In this document: positions 1-6,346 of the stretch, piece after piece
Layout of the letters: every line of letters starts with the position of its first letter
Position numbering within the stretch: position 1 is the first letter of the stretch
From: Candidatus Aenigmatarchaeota archaeon
GTDB lineage: Archaea; Aenigmatarchaeota; Aenigmatarchaeia; CG10238-14; SCSR01
Assembly: GCA_030018055.1 (NCBI GenBank)
Contig: JASEGN010000020.1
Coordinates: forward strand, 1-13,512
Direction: 5' to 3'
Length of the DNA: 13,512 nucleotides
Notes under the pieces: model-generated
The model's input: only the letters and a program-made list of their open reading frames with translations
What the model was told of the DNA's origin: nothing
Databases searched by the model: none
Translations under genes and position numbers: made by a program

Positions 1-23
1 GTAACACGCTCCTATTTTTATTA

Positions 24-632
24 TTAAATCAAAAGGAGTGCTAAAGGATTAATTTTTGGAAGTATCATGAGAACTTCATCTTCGCTTCCTAGCGCAGAAT
101 AATTTCCTTTTAAATACATCTCTGCAACCAGAGCACAAGTAACAGCATCTAGTTCATCTCCAGACAACTTAGAATGAAGCCCTTTAATTCCTTGCTTTTT
201 CAGGCCATTTAATAATTTTTTAATGTTTTTTTGCTTTCTTGGTATTTTAAGAATATCTTGAGCTGCGCCAGGATAGGTTTCTATAACCCTAAAACCAATC
301 TTTTCAAGAGTTTTCTTCAATCTAATTCCTCTCTCGGTTAATTTCCTCATAGGACCAAGAGTTACAGGGAAAAATTTTATACCAAGCTCTAAAAGCTCCT
401 TATCACACTGGCGGAGATGAGGTTTACCTCTTTTGTTTAATGATTTCCTTCCTTTCGGTAATGCAAGTGGAGCATCTATAGCTACAACTAGTGGCTTCGC
501 GCTTTTTACAGCATTTATAATTTCCTTGTCTGAAAAAAGTGTAAATACTTTGGCATTTAGGTCTTTATCTAAAATACAAAAGCCAGTTTCTCTCTTCTCG
601 CTTCCTGCTAAATCAATTCCAACTACTACCAT
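24..632 (-). CDS. DUF429 family protein (predicted RNase H-fold nuclease)
   Basis: About 202 residues. The start is the ATG at 632, which forms a TAATG overlap with the stop of the upstream gene and has a GAGAGGT Shine-Dalgarno 5 nt before it. A TTG at 653 would add seven residues but is less convincing. The N-terminal GIDLAGSEKRETG is the first acidic strand typical of DUF429 and RNase H folds. AIDAPLALP is the second acidic motif, ETYPGAA lies mid-protein, and SGDELDAVTCALVA near the C-terminus supplies the last acidic residues. Family knowledge: DUF429 proteins are predicted RNase H-like nucleases whose substrate is generally unknown. The gene is probably co-transcribed with, and translationally coupled to, the thioredoxin-like gene upstream. 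No nuclease activity can be shown from sequence alone, but the family call is solid. Confidence 0.88.
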   Translation of the reverse strand: MVVVGIDLAGSEKRETGFCILDKDLNAKVFTLFSDKEIINAVKSAKPLVVAIDAPLALPKGRKSLNKRGKPHLRQCDKELLELGIKFFPVTLGPMRKLTERGIRLKKTLEKIGFRVIETYPGAAQDILKIPRKQKNIKKLLNGLKKQGIKGLHSKLSGDELDAVTCALVAEMYLKGNYSALGSEDEVLMILPKINPLALLLI

Positions 633-1066
633 TAAACCTCTCTTAACGCACAATAGGTTGGTGGGTTAATCATAAGAAGACAAAGTGTATCCCAGATCTC
701 ATTCTCACTCGGATTTCTTAAAAATTTTTCACCATAATAGCTAACAAATCTTAACCTAGTTGAATTTGTTAAATCCATCGATATTTCTTGCAAAATTATC
801 TGATTTTTCTGTTCTCTAGCAATCTTTTCAAGAAATACTTTCTGCTCAACACAAGGCTCACAAGCTTCATCGTATTCAAAAGCTATGACAGTTTTACCAA
901 GTTTGATTGCATAATCCTCTTGCTCTTCGGTTAGCTTATAGTTTATAATATTTTCTTTGGGCAAACTTAGAGATGGTCCAAATGGATTAATCATTACCAA
1001 TGAGCCAAGATAAATTAAAATTAATATCAAGGCTGCGTATGCTGGCTTAAACTTAAATTTCCCCAT
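632..1066 (-). CDS. Membrane-anchored thioredoxin-like protein (CEPC motif)
   Basis: 144 residues. A short basic N-terminus (MGKFKFKPAY) is followed by one hydrophobic segment at about residues 9-27, then a soluble domain predicted to lie outside the membrane. Residues 59-72 (TVIAFEYDEACEPC) look like the first core strand of a thioredoxin fold ending in a C69-x-x-C72 pair. A helix with EQKVFLEKIAREQ and a strand with IILQEISMD follow, as expected for that fold. C129 and C139 could form a second disulfide. The likely role is extracytoplasmic thiol-disulfide exchange, which would fit the several Cys-containing exported proteins encoded nearby. That role is inferred, because the canonical cis-proline region is not clear. 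Its stop overlaps the start of the DUF429 gene. It is divergent from the SpoIIM-family gene with 57 bp between starts. Confidence 0.7.
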   Translation of the reverse strand: MGKFKFKPAYAALILILIYLGSLVMINPFGPSLSLPKENIINYKLTEEQEDYAIKLGKTVIAFEYDEACEPCVEQKVFLEKIAREQKNQIILQEISMDLTNSTRLRFVSYYGEKFLRNPSENEIWDTLCLLMINPPTYCALREV

Positions 1067-1087
1067 GTAAATCCATTTAACTATCTT

Positions 1088-1104
1088 TCTATTTAATTTA
1101 TTTT
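1088..1104. promoter_or_regulatory. Shared AT-box between divergent genes
   Basis: A nearly symmetric ATTTAATTTA element centred near 1096 lies about 28 bp before the ATG at 1124 (plus strand) and about 30 bp before the ATG at 1066 (minus strand). Archaeal TATA boxes sit about 26 bp before the transcript start, so one element could serve both directions and give leaderless or nearly leaderless mRNAs. This is inferred from position and composition only. Confidence 0.4.
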
Positions 1105-1123
1105 AAAAATTTAAAATTTGATT

Positions 1124-1897
1124 ATGGTTGTTGAAAAAATAATTTCAGTAAGAAAGGCTACAAAAAATATTATCTGGGTATTTCTTGCTTCAGGATTTAT
1201 ATCTGTTTTTTGTTTAGCTATAGCTTTACTAGTTTTTAGAACATCTACAGGTCTTTTTACAACGATGTTAATAACCATTGTTTCTATCCCATTTATGCAT
1301 AGCTTGCTAAAAGCTCATGAAGCGAAACAAGAGGAACTATGGATAAAGGAGTTGAGCTTAATTCAGAGACATAAAAAAATCATAGAGGTTTACATAGCTT
1401 TTTTCCTTGGTATAGTATTAACCATGTCAATAATTTTTGTTATGCTGCCACCCCAAGTTGCAGAGGGTATGTTTGAAGAACAAATCAGAGAGATAGAATT
1501 AATAAGAGGAAAAATAATTTTTGCATCGACATTTCAAATGGTAATTACAAATAACTTAACTGTCTTAGCTCTTAGCTTCCTTCTAGCATTCCTAATAAGT
1601 GCAGGTGCTATATTTGTCCTAACTTGGAATGCACTAGTACTTTCAACAGCTATTGGCTTAGCAGCTAAAAGTATCGCTGGACTACCAACAGCTATCTTAA
1701 CATTTCTCCCCCATGGTAGCCTAGAATTTTTAGCATATTTTCTTGCAGTTATTTCTGGAGGAATATTATCGGCTGCAATTACAAGAAGGGAGTCTAAGAG
1801 ATTTTGGTTTGTTTTTCAGGATTGTATGCTATTGCTTCTGCTTGGGGTGTGGCTAATTATTTTTGCTGCTTTTATAGAAGCCTTTGCAATCTTATAA
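1124..1897 (+). CDS. Stage II sporulation protein M (SpoIIM/DUF95) family membrane protein
   Basis: 257 residues from the ATG at 1124. The in-frame TTG at 1118 adds only two residues. Five or six hydrophobic segments are visible. The two family signatures are present: the NNLTVLALSF stretch with nearby ALVLSTAIGLAAKS, and the PHGSLEFLAYFLAVISGG segment near the C-terminus. Family knowledge: SpoIIM homologues are widespread in archaea, which do not sporulate. They are multi-pass membrane proteins, sometimes linked to peptidoglycan remodelling or transport in bacteria, and of unknown role in archaea. No Shine-Dalgarno precedes the ATG, and an AT-box about 28 bp upstream suggests a leaderless transcript. 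Its 3' end overlaps the convergent DUF59 gene by 6 bp. Confidence 0.85.
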   Translation: MVVEKIISVRKATKNIIWVFLASGFISVFCLAIALLVFRTSTGLFTTMLITIVSIPFMHSLLKAHEAKQEELWIKELSLIQRHKKIIEVYIAFFLGIVLTMSIIFVMLPPQVAEGMFEEQIREIELIRGKIIFASTFQMVITNNLTVLALSFLLAFLISAGAIFVLTWNALVLSTAIGLAAKSIAGLPTAILTFLPHGSLEFLAYFLAVISGGILSAAITRRESKRFWFVFQDCMLLLLLGVWLIIFAAFIEAFAIL

Positions 1898-2188
1898 TCC
1901 AAGCTTTTTTCTAGCTTCTTCAGACAACCTTTTAGGAGGCCATTTAAATTTTGGAAGAAGCTCAACATTAACTTTTTTTATGCCTTTAATTTTCTTAACT
2001 TTTTCTTCTACATCCCCTACGATTAAACTTGCCATAGGACAGTAAGGAGAGGTTAGACCCATCTTTATCTTTACGTTTCCACCTCTAATTTCAATACCCT
2101 GGATTAATCCCAAGTCAACTATATTAATTGGAATTTCTGGGTCATAACATTCTCTCAATACCTTTAGAACCTCAGCTTTGGTAACCAT
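1892..2188 (-). CDS. MIP18/DUF59 family Fe-S cluster assembly factor (SufT-like)
   Basis: 98 residues, the usual size for a stand-alone DUF59 domain. Diagnostic motifs are DPEIPINIVDLGLI near the N-terminus and the TSPYCPMA segment, which carries the conserved cysteine. The C-terminal PKFKWPPKRLSEEARKKLG tail is also typical. Family knowledge: these proteins (bacterial SufT, eukaryotic MIP18/CIA2) act in cytosolic maturation of Fe-S proteins, probably as cluster carriers or targeting factors. A TATA-like TATTTTAATA (minus strand) lies about 27 bp upstream of the ATG, so the mRNA is probably leaderless. The start lies 33 bp from the start chosen for the divergent membrane-protein gene. Confidence 0.9.
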   Translation of the reverse strand: MVTKAEVLKVLRECYDPEIPINIVDLGLIQGIEIRGGNVKIKMGLTSPYCPMASLIVGDVEEKVKKIKGIKKVNVELLPKFKWPPKRLSEEARKKLGL

Positions 2189-2210
2189 ATGTTTATCTTG
2201 GTTCAGAAGG

Positions 2211-2220
2211 TATTAAAATA
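2211..2220 (-). promoter_or_regulatory. TATA-like box of the DUF59 gene
   Basis: TATTTTAATA on the minus strand is centred about 27 bp upstream of the ATG at 2188, the spacing expected for a leaderless archaeal transcript. It also occupies the bases just before the start chosen for the divergent gene at 2222, so the two transcription units would interfere. Confidence 0.4.
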
Positions 2221-2221
2221 T

Positions 2222-2977
2222 ATGAGTATGGCTAGGGGTATTGTAAGGGGAGCAGGAGGATTCTTCTTCGTAACCTTTCTACTTACAACTATTTTACTTT
2301 TAGGGTTAACCCAATTTACTCAATATGGTAATCTAAAGCCCATCATAACTGATATTATATATCAACAGGTAAGAGGACAAATGAACGAGACTCAACTATC
2401 TGAACTAAAATTTTATTTTACTTTATATTGCCAGACTATAAATGAAACGATAAAATTTAACTTCACGTTTGTAGAGTTAGAAGTCAACTGTTCGGAAATT
2501 CTTGATAAGCAGCCTGAACAAATCATAAAAATCTTTGCATCAAAAACCTTTGACACAATTTATTACAAAGAATATGAATATGGGTTTATAGATTGTTTAA
2601 AAAATATCACCAAAGAAGAAGAATATTCAGTCGTCATAAGCAAAAAGTCAAACACTTTTTTTGAAGAAATTTTAAGATATTCTCTACTTTCAACTGTTTT
2701 TTTCCTCCTAATTTTTCTTCTGGCAAGTAAAAATTGGTATTCAAGAACAAGAGATCTTGGAATTTCGTTAATTTTTATCGGAGTCCCATATTTTGTTTTT
2801 GAGTTTTTTATCTATGACTTATTACAAAAGTTCTTACCAATTAAGGCGATTGAGATAGCCACTCCAGTCATTACTGCGATTCTTGATATTTTATCGCCGA
2901 AATTTTTCCTAATTCTTATTGGTGGTATAATACTTTTATTAGTAGCATTTATACTTAGAGCTAAAAGTAGAAAATAA
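2222..2977 (+). CDS. Multi-pass membrane protein with external Cys-containing domain, unknown function
   Basis: About 251 residues from the ATG at 2222, preceded by a weak AGGT 10 nt upstream. An ATG at 2189, which abuts the divergent start codon, would add 11 residues and cannot be excluded. Layout: a basic N-terminus, one transmembrane segment (GGFFFVTFLLTTILLLGL), then a hydrophilic domain of about 120 residues with three cysteines and several N-x-S/T sequons (NET, NFT, NCS, NIT). After that come three hydrophobic segments and a basic tail (RAKSRK). The hydrophilic domain is probably outside the cell, where disulfides and N-glycans would form; this is inference. I recognise no named family. 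No metal site or catalytic motif is visible. Confidence 0.75.
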   Translation: MSMARGIVRGAGGFFFVTFLLTTILLLGLTQFTQYGNLKPIITDIIYQQVRGQMNETQLSELKFYFTLYCQTINETIKFNFTFVELEVNCSEILDKQPEQIIKIFASKTFDTIYYKEYEYGFIDCLKNITKEEEYSVVISKKSNTFFEEILRYSLLSTVFFLLIFLLASKNWYSRTRDLGISLIFIGVPYFVFEFFIYDLLQKFLPIKAIEIATPVITAILDILSPKFFLILIGGIILLLVAFILRAKSRK

Positions 2978-3214
2978 ATTTTTAACTTTATCCTCGAGAA
3001 ATCTCTCTGTGATGGTTGGAAATGAGAAAGGAACTCTTAGCTTTGTTATAAACTTTCGTATGGTAATTCAAATGTGTTGAATAACAATTCTTGCATTAAT
3101 TGTTTTACTTCACCAGATATTTTCTTTGCATATTTAAGAGTATAAAACTAACATTATAAAAAATTTCTCTTTGTCACATAGGAAGTTCCTTTGTGATAGT
3201 TGGGAGTAGTTCAC
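2978..3214. other. 237-bp gap without a convincing gene
   Basis: A/T-rich stretch between the 3' ends of two convergent genes. It holds no RNA gene I can support. On the minus strand, 3046-3147 reads as 33 sense codons rich in K, E and L with no usable start, possibly a decayed ORF. Two loose copies of a TGTGATnGTTGG motif occur near 3008 and 3193. Confidence 0.5.
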
Positions 3215-3685
3215 CTATTTCAAACCAAAAGAACTTAAAATCACATCGAGGAGCTTTCTTGTCGCATCTGTTAAACGCCAAAAATAATAGGTTGCAGTTT
3301 CTTTAATCTTTATGAATACATGTGTGGGTTCTGGGGTAGCTCTTATAAATTCACACTCTGGAGTTACTTCAACAAAACTTGTTGCCCTGCCTTCTAAAAA
3401 AGCTGAACATTGATTCTCTGGTAAATCATCCACATCTTCTCTTGGCCAATGAGCAACATCACAAACCCAGTCAGCAGCATCAGGGATTGGATTTAGTAAA
3501 CAAGGTCCTCTAGACAAATCTGTACCTAAGGCTAGTTCTCCCTTACATCTAGAGATACAAATTTCGGTCATATTTGCTTTGGGTTTTGGTATGAGTATTT
3601 CTGGGAAGAAAATCGATATAAACATCCCCATCAAGATTATCAAAATTATAAATCCAAATAACAATGGACTTAATATACTTGGCAT
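3215..3685 (-). CDS. Single-pass membrane-anchored six-cysteine protein, unknown function
   Basis: 156 residues. A strongly hydrophobic segment spans about residues 7-32, followed by a linker (PKPKAN) and a domain with six cysteines (C43, C47, C62, C75, C93, C111). The even number and the exported topology suggest three disulfides outside the membrane. The core ADWVCDVAHWPREDVDDLPE followed by NQC looks like a conserved motif and includes an acidic/His patch that could bind metal; that is speculation. A C-terminal amphipathic stretch follows. I cannot assign a family or function. The gene is divergent from the aminopeptidase with 28 bp between start codons, and an AT-box (TTTAATTAAA, 3701-3710) lies just upstream. 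Confidence 0.72.
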   Translation of the reverse strand: MPSILSPLLFGFIILIILMGMFISIFFPEILIPKPKANMTEICISRCKGELALGTDLSRGPCLLNPIPDAADWVCDVAHWPREDVDDLPENQCSAFLEGRATSFVEVTPECEFIRATPEPTHVFIKIKETATYYFWRLTDATRKLLDVILSSFGLK

Positions 3686-3710
3686 ATATAGTTTTTATTC
3701 TTTAATTAAA
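3684..3710. promoter_or_regulatory. Overlapping divergent TATA-like boxes
   Basis: ATATATAG at 3684-3691 sits about 26 bp before the plus-strand ATG at 3714 and overlaps the minus-strand start codon at 3685. TTTAATTAAA at 3701-3710 lies about 20 bp upstream of the minus-strand start. Spacing suggests leaderless transcripts in both directions. This is positional inference only. Confidence 0.35.
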
Positions 3711-3713
3711 AAT

Positions 3714-4574
3714 ATGGAAAAAGAAGTTCTAGAAAAATATAAAAGAGCTGAAGAAATCTCTACTAAAGTTATAGAATTTTCTAAGGGTCTTTTAAAAGAT
3801 GGGATTAAAATTTTGGAGATAGCTGAAAGTGTGGAGAAAAAAATATTTGAACTTGGAGCTAAGCCAGCATTTCCTCTTAATATAGGAATAAACGAAGTTG
3901 CAGCTCATTTTACTCCTGCTAGCGATGATACATCAATTTTAAAAGTTGGTGATCTTGTTAAAATTGATATTGGGGTTCATGTTGATGGTTATATTTGTGA
4001 TAGAGCCTTTACAATATGTGTAGGGGATGAAAAGCACCAATTGATAGAGGCCTGTGAGAAAACTCTAAAAGAGGCGTTAAAACTCATAAAACCAGGGGCG
4101 AAAATCTGTGAAATTTCTGAAGTTGTGGAGAATAGCTTGGCTGAATTTGGTTTTAATCCAATAAGAAATTTATGTGGGCATGGATTGGAGCGTTTTGTGC
4201 AACATGCTGCTCCATCAATCCCAAATGCAAAAAACGATATTAAAGATGAATTAAAGGAGAATCAAGTTATTGCGATGGAAGTTTTTGGCACCAACGGCTC
4301 AGGTTGGGTAAAAGAATCCTATCCAGCATTAATTTATCAATTTGCTAATGATAGGTTACCTAGACTTCTTGAAGCAAGAAAAATATTAGATATGGCAAAA
4401 TTCAAGTTTGAAAAGTTGCCTTTTACAAAGAGATGGTTGAAGGAATTTTCCCCACTTAAACTTGACTTTGCACTCAAGGAACTTGTTAACATCGATGCAA
4501 TTAAGGCATTTCCTATATTAAAAGAGCAGACTGATGCTCTGGTTGCTCAGGCTGAAGAAACTGTGATATTATGA
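3714..4574 (+). CDS. map: Type II methionine aminopeptidase
   Basis: 286 residues from the ATG at 3714. The frame is open further upstream, but that part runs antisense to the neighbouring gene and lacks family similarity. The enzyme removes the initiator methionine from nascent chains using a dinuclear metal centre. All expected ligands are visible in the pita-bread fold: D85 (VKIDIGVHVDG), D96 (ICDRAF), H156 (NLCGHGLERF), E189 (VIAMEVFGT) and E281 (AQAEET). Supporting histidines are H65 (NEVAAHFTP) and H164 (QHAAPSIPN). The archaeal helical insert after about residue 205 marks it as type II. Oddity: the usual I-E-P-F after the fourth ligand reads M-E-V-F. The stop overlaps the start of the small zinc-ribbon ORF (ATGA), implying translational coupling. 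A TATA-like box lies about 26 bp upstream. Confidence 0.95.
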   Translation: MEKEVLEKYKRAEEISTKVIEFSKGLLKDGIKILEIAESVEKKIFELGAKPAFPLNIGINEVAAHFTPASDDTSILKVGDLVKIDIGVHVDGYICDRAFTICVGDEKHQLIEACEKTLKEALKLIKPGAKICEISEVVENSLAEFGFNPIRNLCGHGLERFVQHAAPSIPNAKNDIKDELKENQVIAMEVFGTNGSGWVKESYPALIYQFANDRLPRLLEARKILDMAKFKFEKLPFTKRWLKEFSPLKLDFALKELVNIDAIKAFPILKEQTDALVAQAEETVIL

Positions 4575-4735
4575 TACATAATTATTGTGATTTGTGTAAA
4601 CAACATGTAAAAAAGGTTGGAAAGTTGTTAAGAAAAGAAGGTATGCTGCTTTGTAAATTTTGCAGAGAAAAATTAAAAGAAAGATCTAATATTAAAAGAT
4701 TAACGTCAAAATCCAAAGCCCAGAGATTTCGCTAA
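4571..4735 (+). CDS. Small zinc-ribbon protein, 54 residues
   Basis: The ATG overlaps the aminopeptidase stop codon (ATGA). The 54-residue product has two cysteine knuckles, C6-x-x-C9 (YCDLC) and C28-x-x-C31 (LCKFC), 18 residues apart. This is the spacing of a four-Cys zinc ribbon. The C-terminal third is very basic (KLKERSNIKRLTSKSKAQRFR), suggesting nucleic-acid or ribosome binding. The last 30 bp overlap the 3' end of the convergent srp54 gene. The codon pattern looks coding, and the paired cysteines plus the tight coupling argue against chance. I do not recognise a named family; a translation-associated role is guessed from the neighbours only. Confidence 0.7.
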   Translation: MIHNYCDLCKQHVKKVGKLLRKEGMLLCKFCREKLKERSNIKRLTSKSKAQRFR

Positions 4736-6034
4736 ATCTTTTAATTTACCTCTTTGTAACCCTTTAATTCCACCCATGCTTTTTAACAGTTTTTTCATCT
4801 GGTTGTATTGCGCTAATAGCTCTCTAACTTCTGCCTCCTTTGTACCACTACCTCTAGCGCATCTTTTAATTCTTGAAGCATTTATTATTTCTGGGTTTTC
4901 TCTTTCCTCCTTTGTCATGGATTGAATTATCACAGCAAATTTTTTCATTTTTTCCTCCTGCTTTTCTAGCAGCTCTTGAGGTAACTTGAGCGTTCCAAAT
5001 CCGGGTATCATAGAGGCTATCTGTTGCAATGGACCCATCTTTTGCATAGCTTTTAGTTGCTCATAGAAATCCTGAAGAGTAAGCTTGCCTTCAATAACCT
5101 TCTCGACCTTTTCAGGTTTTATCTCACTCTCCTTTGCTTTTTCAAGAAGTGTTTGCAGATCACCTAAACCAAGAAGCCTTGAAACAAACCTCTCAGGATT
5201 GTACTCTTCAAAATCCTCCAGTTTTTCACCAATTCCAATGAACTTAACCTTTGCTCCTGTTGTTGCACAAGATGTTAGGGCACCACCACCCTTAGCAGTT
5301 CCATCTAATCTAGTTACTATAACTCCAGTTATTTCAACAAGTTTATTAAACTCACTTCCTTGTGGACCTGCAACTTTGCCTATGTCTGCCGGTATTGTCA
5401 GTAGGACTTCATCTGGTTTTATAATTTCAGCAAGCCTTCTTAGCTCATCTGCTAGCTCTTTATCTAGGGCGTCCCTACCTGCCGTGTCAAAAATTATTGT
5501 ATCATAATTTCTAAATCTTTCTAGTGCAACTTTGGCTCCTTCATAAGGATCGTTATTTTCATTCCAATATACTGGGGCGTGAATCTGCTTACTTAGCTGA
5601 ATTAACTGCTCGACTGCTGCTGGTCTATGATAATCCAAACCAGCTATGGCTGGTTTTAAACCTTGTCTTTGTAGATACCTTGCAAGCTTAATAACTGATG
5701 TAGTTTTTCCTGTACCAAATAAACCCACAAACATTATCCTTTTTTTCCCTAGTAAGCTACCCGGCTTTTCTCCAAGAACTCTAACCAATTCCTCATAAAT
5801 TACCTTTAAAACGTGTTCTCTAAGTGTCAAGCCTGCAGGTATTTTTTCCTCTAGACATTTTTTTCTTATTTTTTTTACAAGATCTTCAGTAAGTTTAAGC
5901 TCTACATCACTCTCAAGTAAAACTTTTTTTAGGTCGGACAAAATTTCTTCTACAGCTTTTTTATCTATAGAAACACCAGTAATTAACCTTCTGATAATTC
6001 CACTTAACCCCTTACCTAAAGTATCTAGCACCAT
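4706..6034 (-). CDS. srp54: Signal recognition particle GTPase SRP54
   Basis: 442 residues, normal length. It binds SRP RNA and signal sequences and docks with FtsY in a paired GTPase reaction at the membrane. Domains in order: N helical bundle (about 1-95), G domain (about 96-295), methionine-containing M domain (about 300-442). Visible motifs are P-loop GLFGTGKTT (104-112), G2 DYHRPAA (134-140, normally DTYRPAA), DTAGR (183-187), TRLDG (241-245, normally TKLDG), TAKGGGAL, and the RNA-binding INASRIKRCARGSGT with YNQMKKLLKSM. The usual DAxxGQ motif appears as PADIGK (215-220). These changes mark a divergent SRP54 but the catalytic frame looks intact. ATTTATAAA preceded by purines lies about 24 bp upstream. 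The usual neighbour ftsY is separated from it by the 6347-7963 gene. Confidence 0.97.
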   Translation of the reverse strand: MVLDTLGKGLSGIIRRLITGVSIDKKAVEEILSDLKKVLLESDVELKLTEDLVKKIRKKCLEEKIPAGLTLREHVLKVIYEELVRVLGEKPGSLLGKKRIMFVGLFGTGKTTSVIKLARYLQRQGLKPAIAGLDYHRPAAVEQLIQLSKQIHAPVYWNENNDPYEGAKVALERFRNYDTIIFDTAGRDALDKELADELRRLAEIIKPDEVLLTIPADIGKVAGPQGSEFNKLVEITGVIVTRLDGTAKGGGALTSCATTGAKVKFIGIGEKLEDFEEYNPERFVSRLLGLGDLQTLLEKAKESEIKPEKVEKVIEGKLTLQDFYEQLKAMQKMGPLQQIASMIPGFGTLKLPQELLEKQEEKMKKFAVIIQSMTKEERENPEIINASRIKRCARGSGTKEAEVRELLAQYNQMKKLLKSMGGIKGLQRGKLKDLAKSLGFGF

Positions 6035-6053
6035 ATTCTAAGATATAAGTTGA

Positions 6054-6070
6054 TTTATAAATTTTTCTGG
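6054..6070 (-). promoter_or_regulatory. srp54 promoter (BRE plus TATA box)
   Basis: On the minus strand the order is CCAGAAAA (BRE-like purine tract) then ATTTATAAA, centred about 24 bp before the srp54 ATG at 6034. Element order and spacing match a classic archaeal promoter giving a leaderless or near-leaderless mRNA. Confidence 0.55.
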
Positions 6071-6346
6071 ATTATAAACTTCTATATCATCAAGCTTTTA
6101 TAGAGAAATAAAATATATCCATTTTTATTCAAGAAAGGAAATTTATTTTCTTCTACTAGCTAAAATATAATTTATTTTTCTTTCTTGTTAATTTTTACTG
6201 GAAAGGAGGTGTTCCGAAAGTCTATTATATAAGTTATACTAATAATTAGATAGAAAAAATATGATAGAAATGTTGGAGAAGCTCTGTACTTTTGGTCAGG
6301 GATGAATCGACTTTAGTATGTTCAGAAGCAGATAAAATTATAAAAG
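6063..6346. other. Gap between srp54 and the HTH-repeat gene
   Basis: Very A/T-rich, with no gene I can support. It contains a weak hairpin (AAGAAA at 6131 and TTTCTT at 6147) and an extended Shine-Dalgarno-like AAAGGAGGTG at 6202-6211 with no ATG, GTG or TTG at a suitable distance. The bases just before the gene at 6347 hold only a poor TATA-like TTTAGTAT near 6312 and no Shine-Dalgarno. The region may be the scar of the event that placed the repeat gene here. Confidence 0.5.

Noticed and set aside
3003..3207. Two copies of a TGTGATnGTTGG motif and an AAAGGAACT/AGTTCCTTT inverted pair.
   Set aside because: Short, imperfect and 160-190 bp apart with no associated gene or mobile-element boundary. 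Likely chance.
3579..3713. Upstream extension of the methionine aminopeptidase frame by 45 codons.
   Set aside because: It runs antisense through the start of the six-cysteine gene and has no family similarity. The ATG at 3714 gives the usual length.
5085..5507. Serine-rich open frame antisense to srp54, and similar frames antisense to ftsY, pfdA and the MEMO-family gene.
   Set aside because: Composition is that of the reverse complement of conserved coding sequence, and none has a domain or a convincing start.
6258..6330. Possible box C/D guide RNA (TGATAGA and GGATGAAT elements).
   Set aside because: No properly spaced CUGA boxes and no C'/D' pair.
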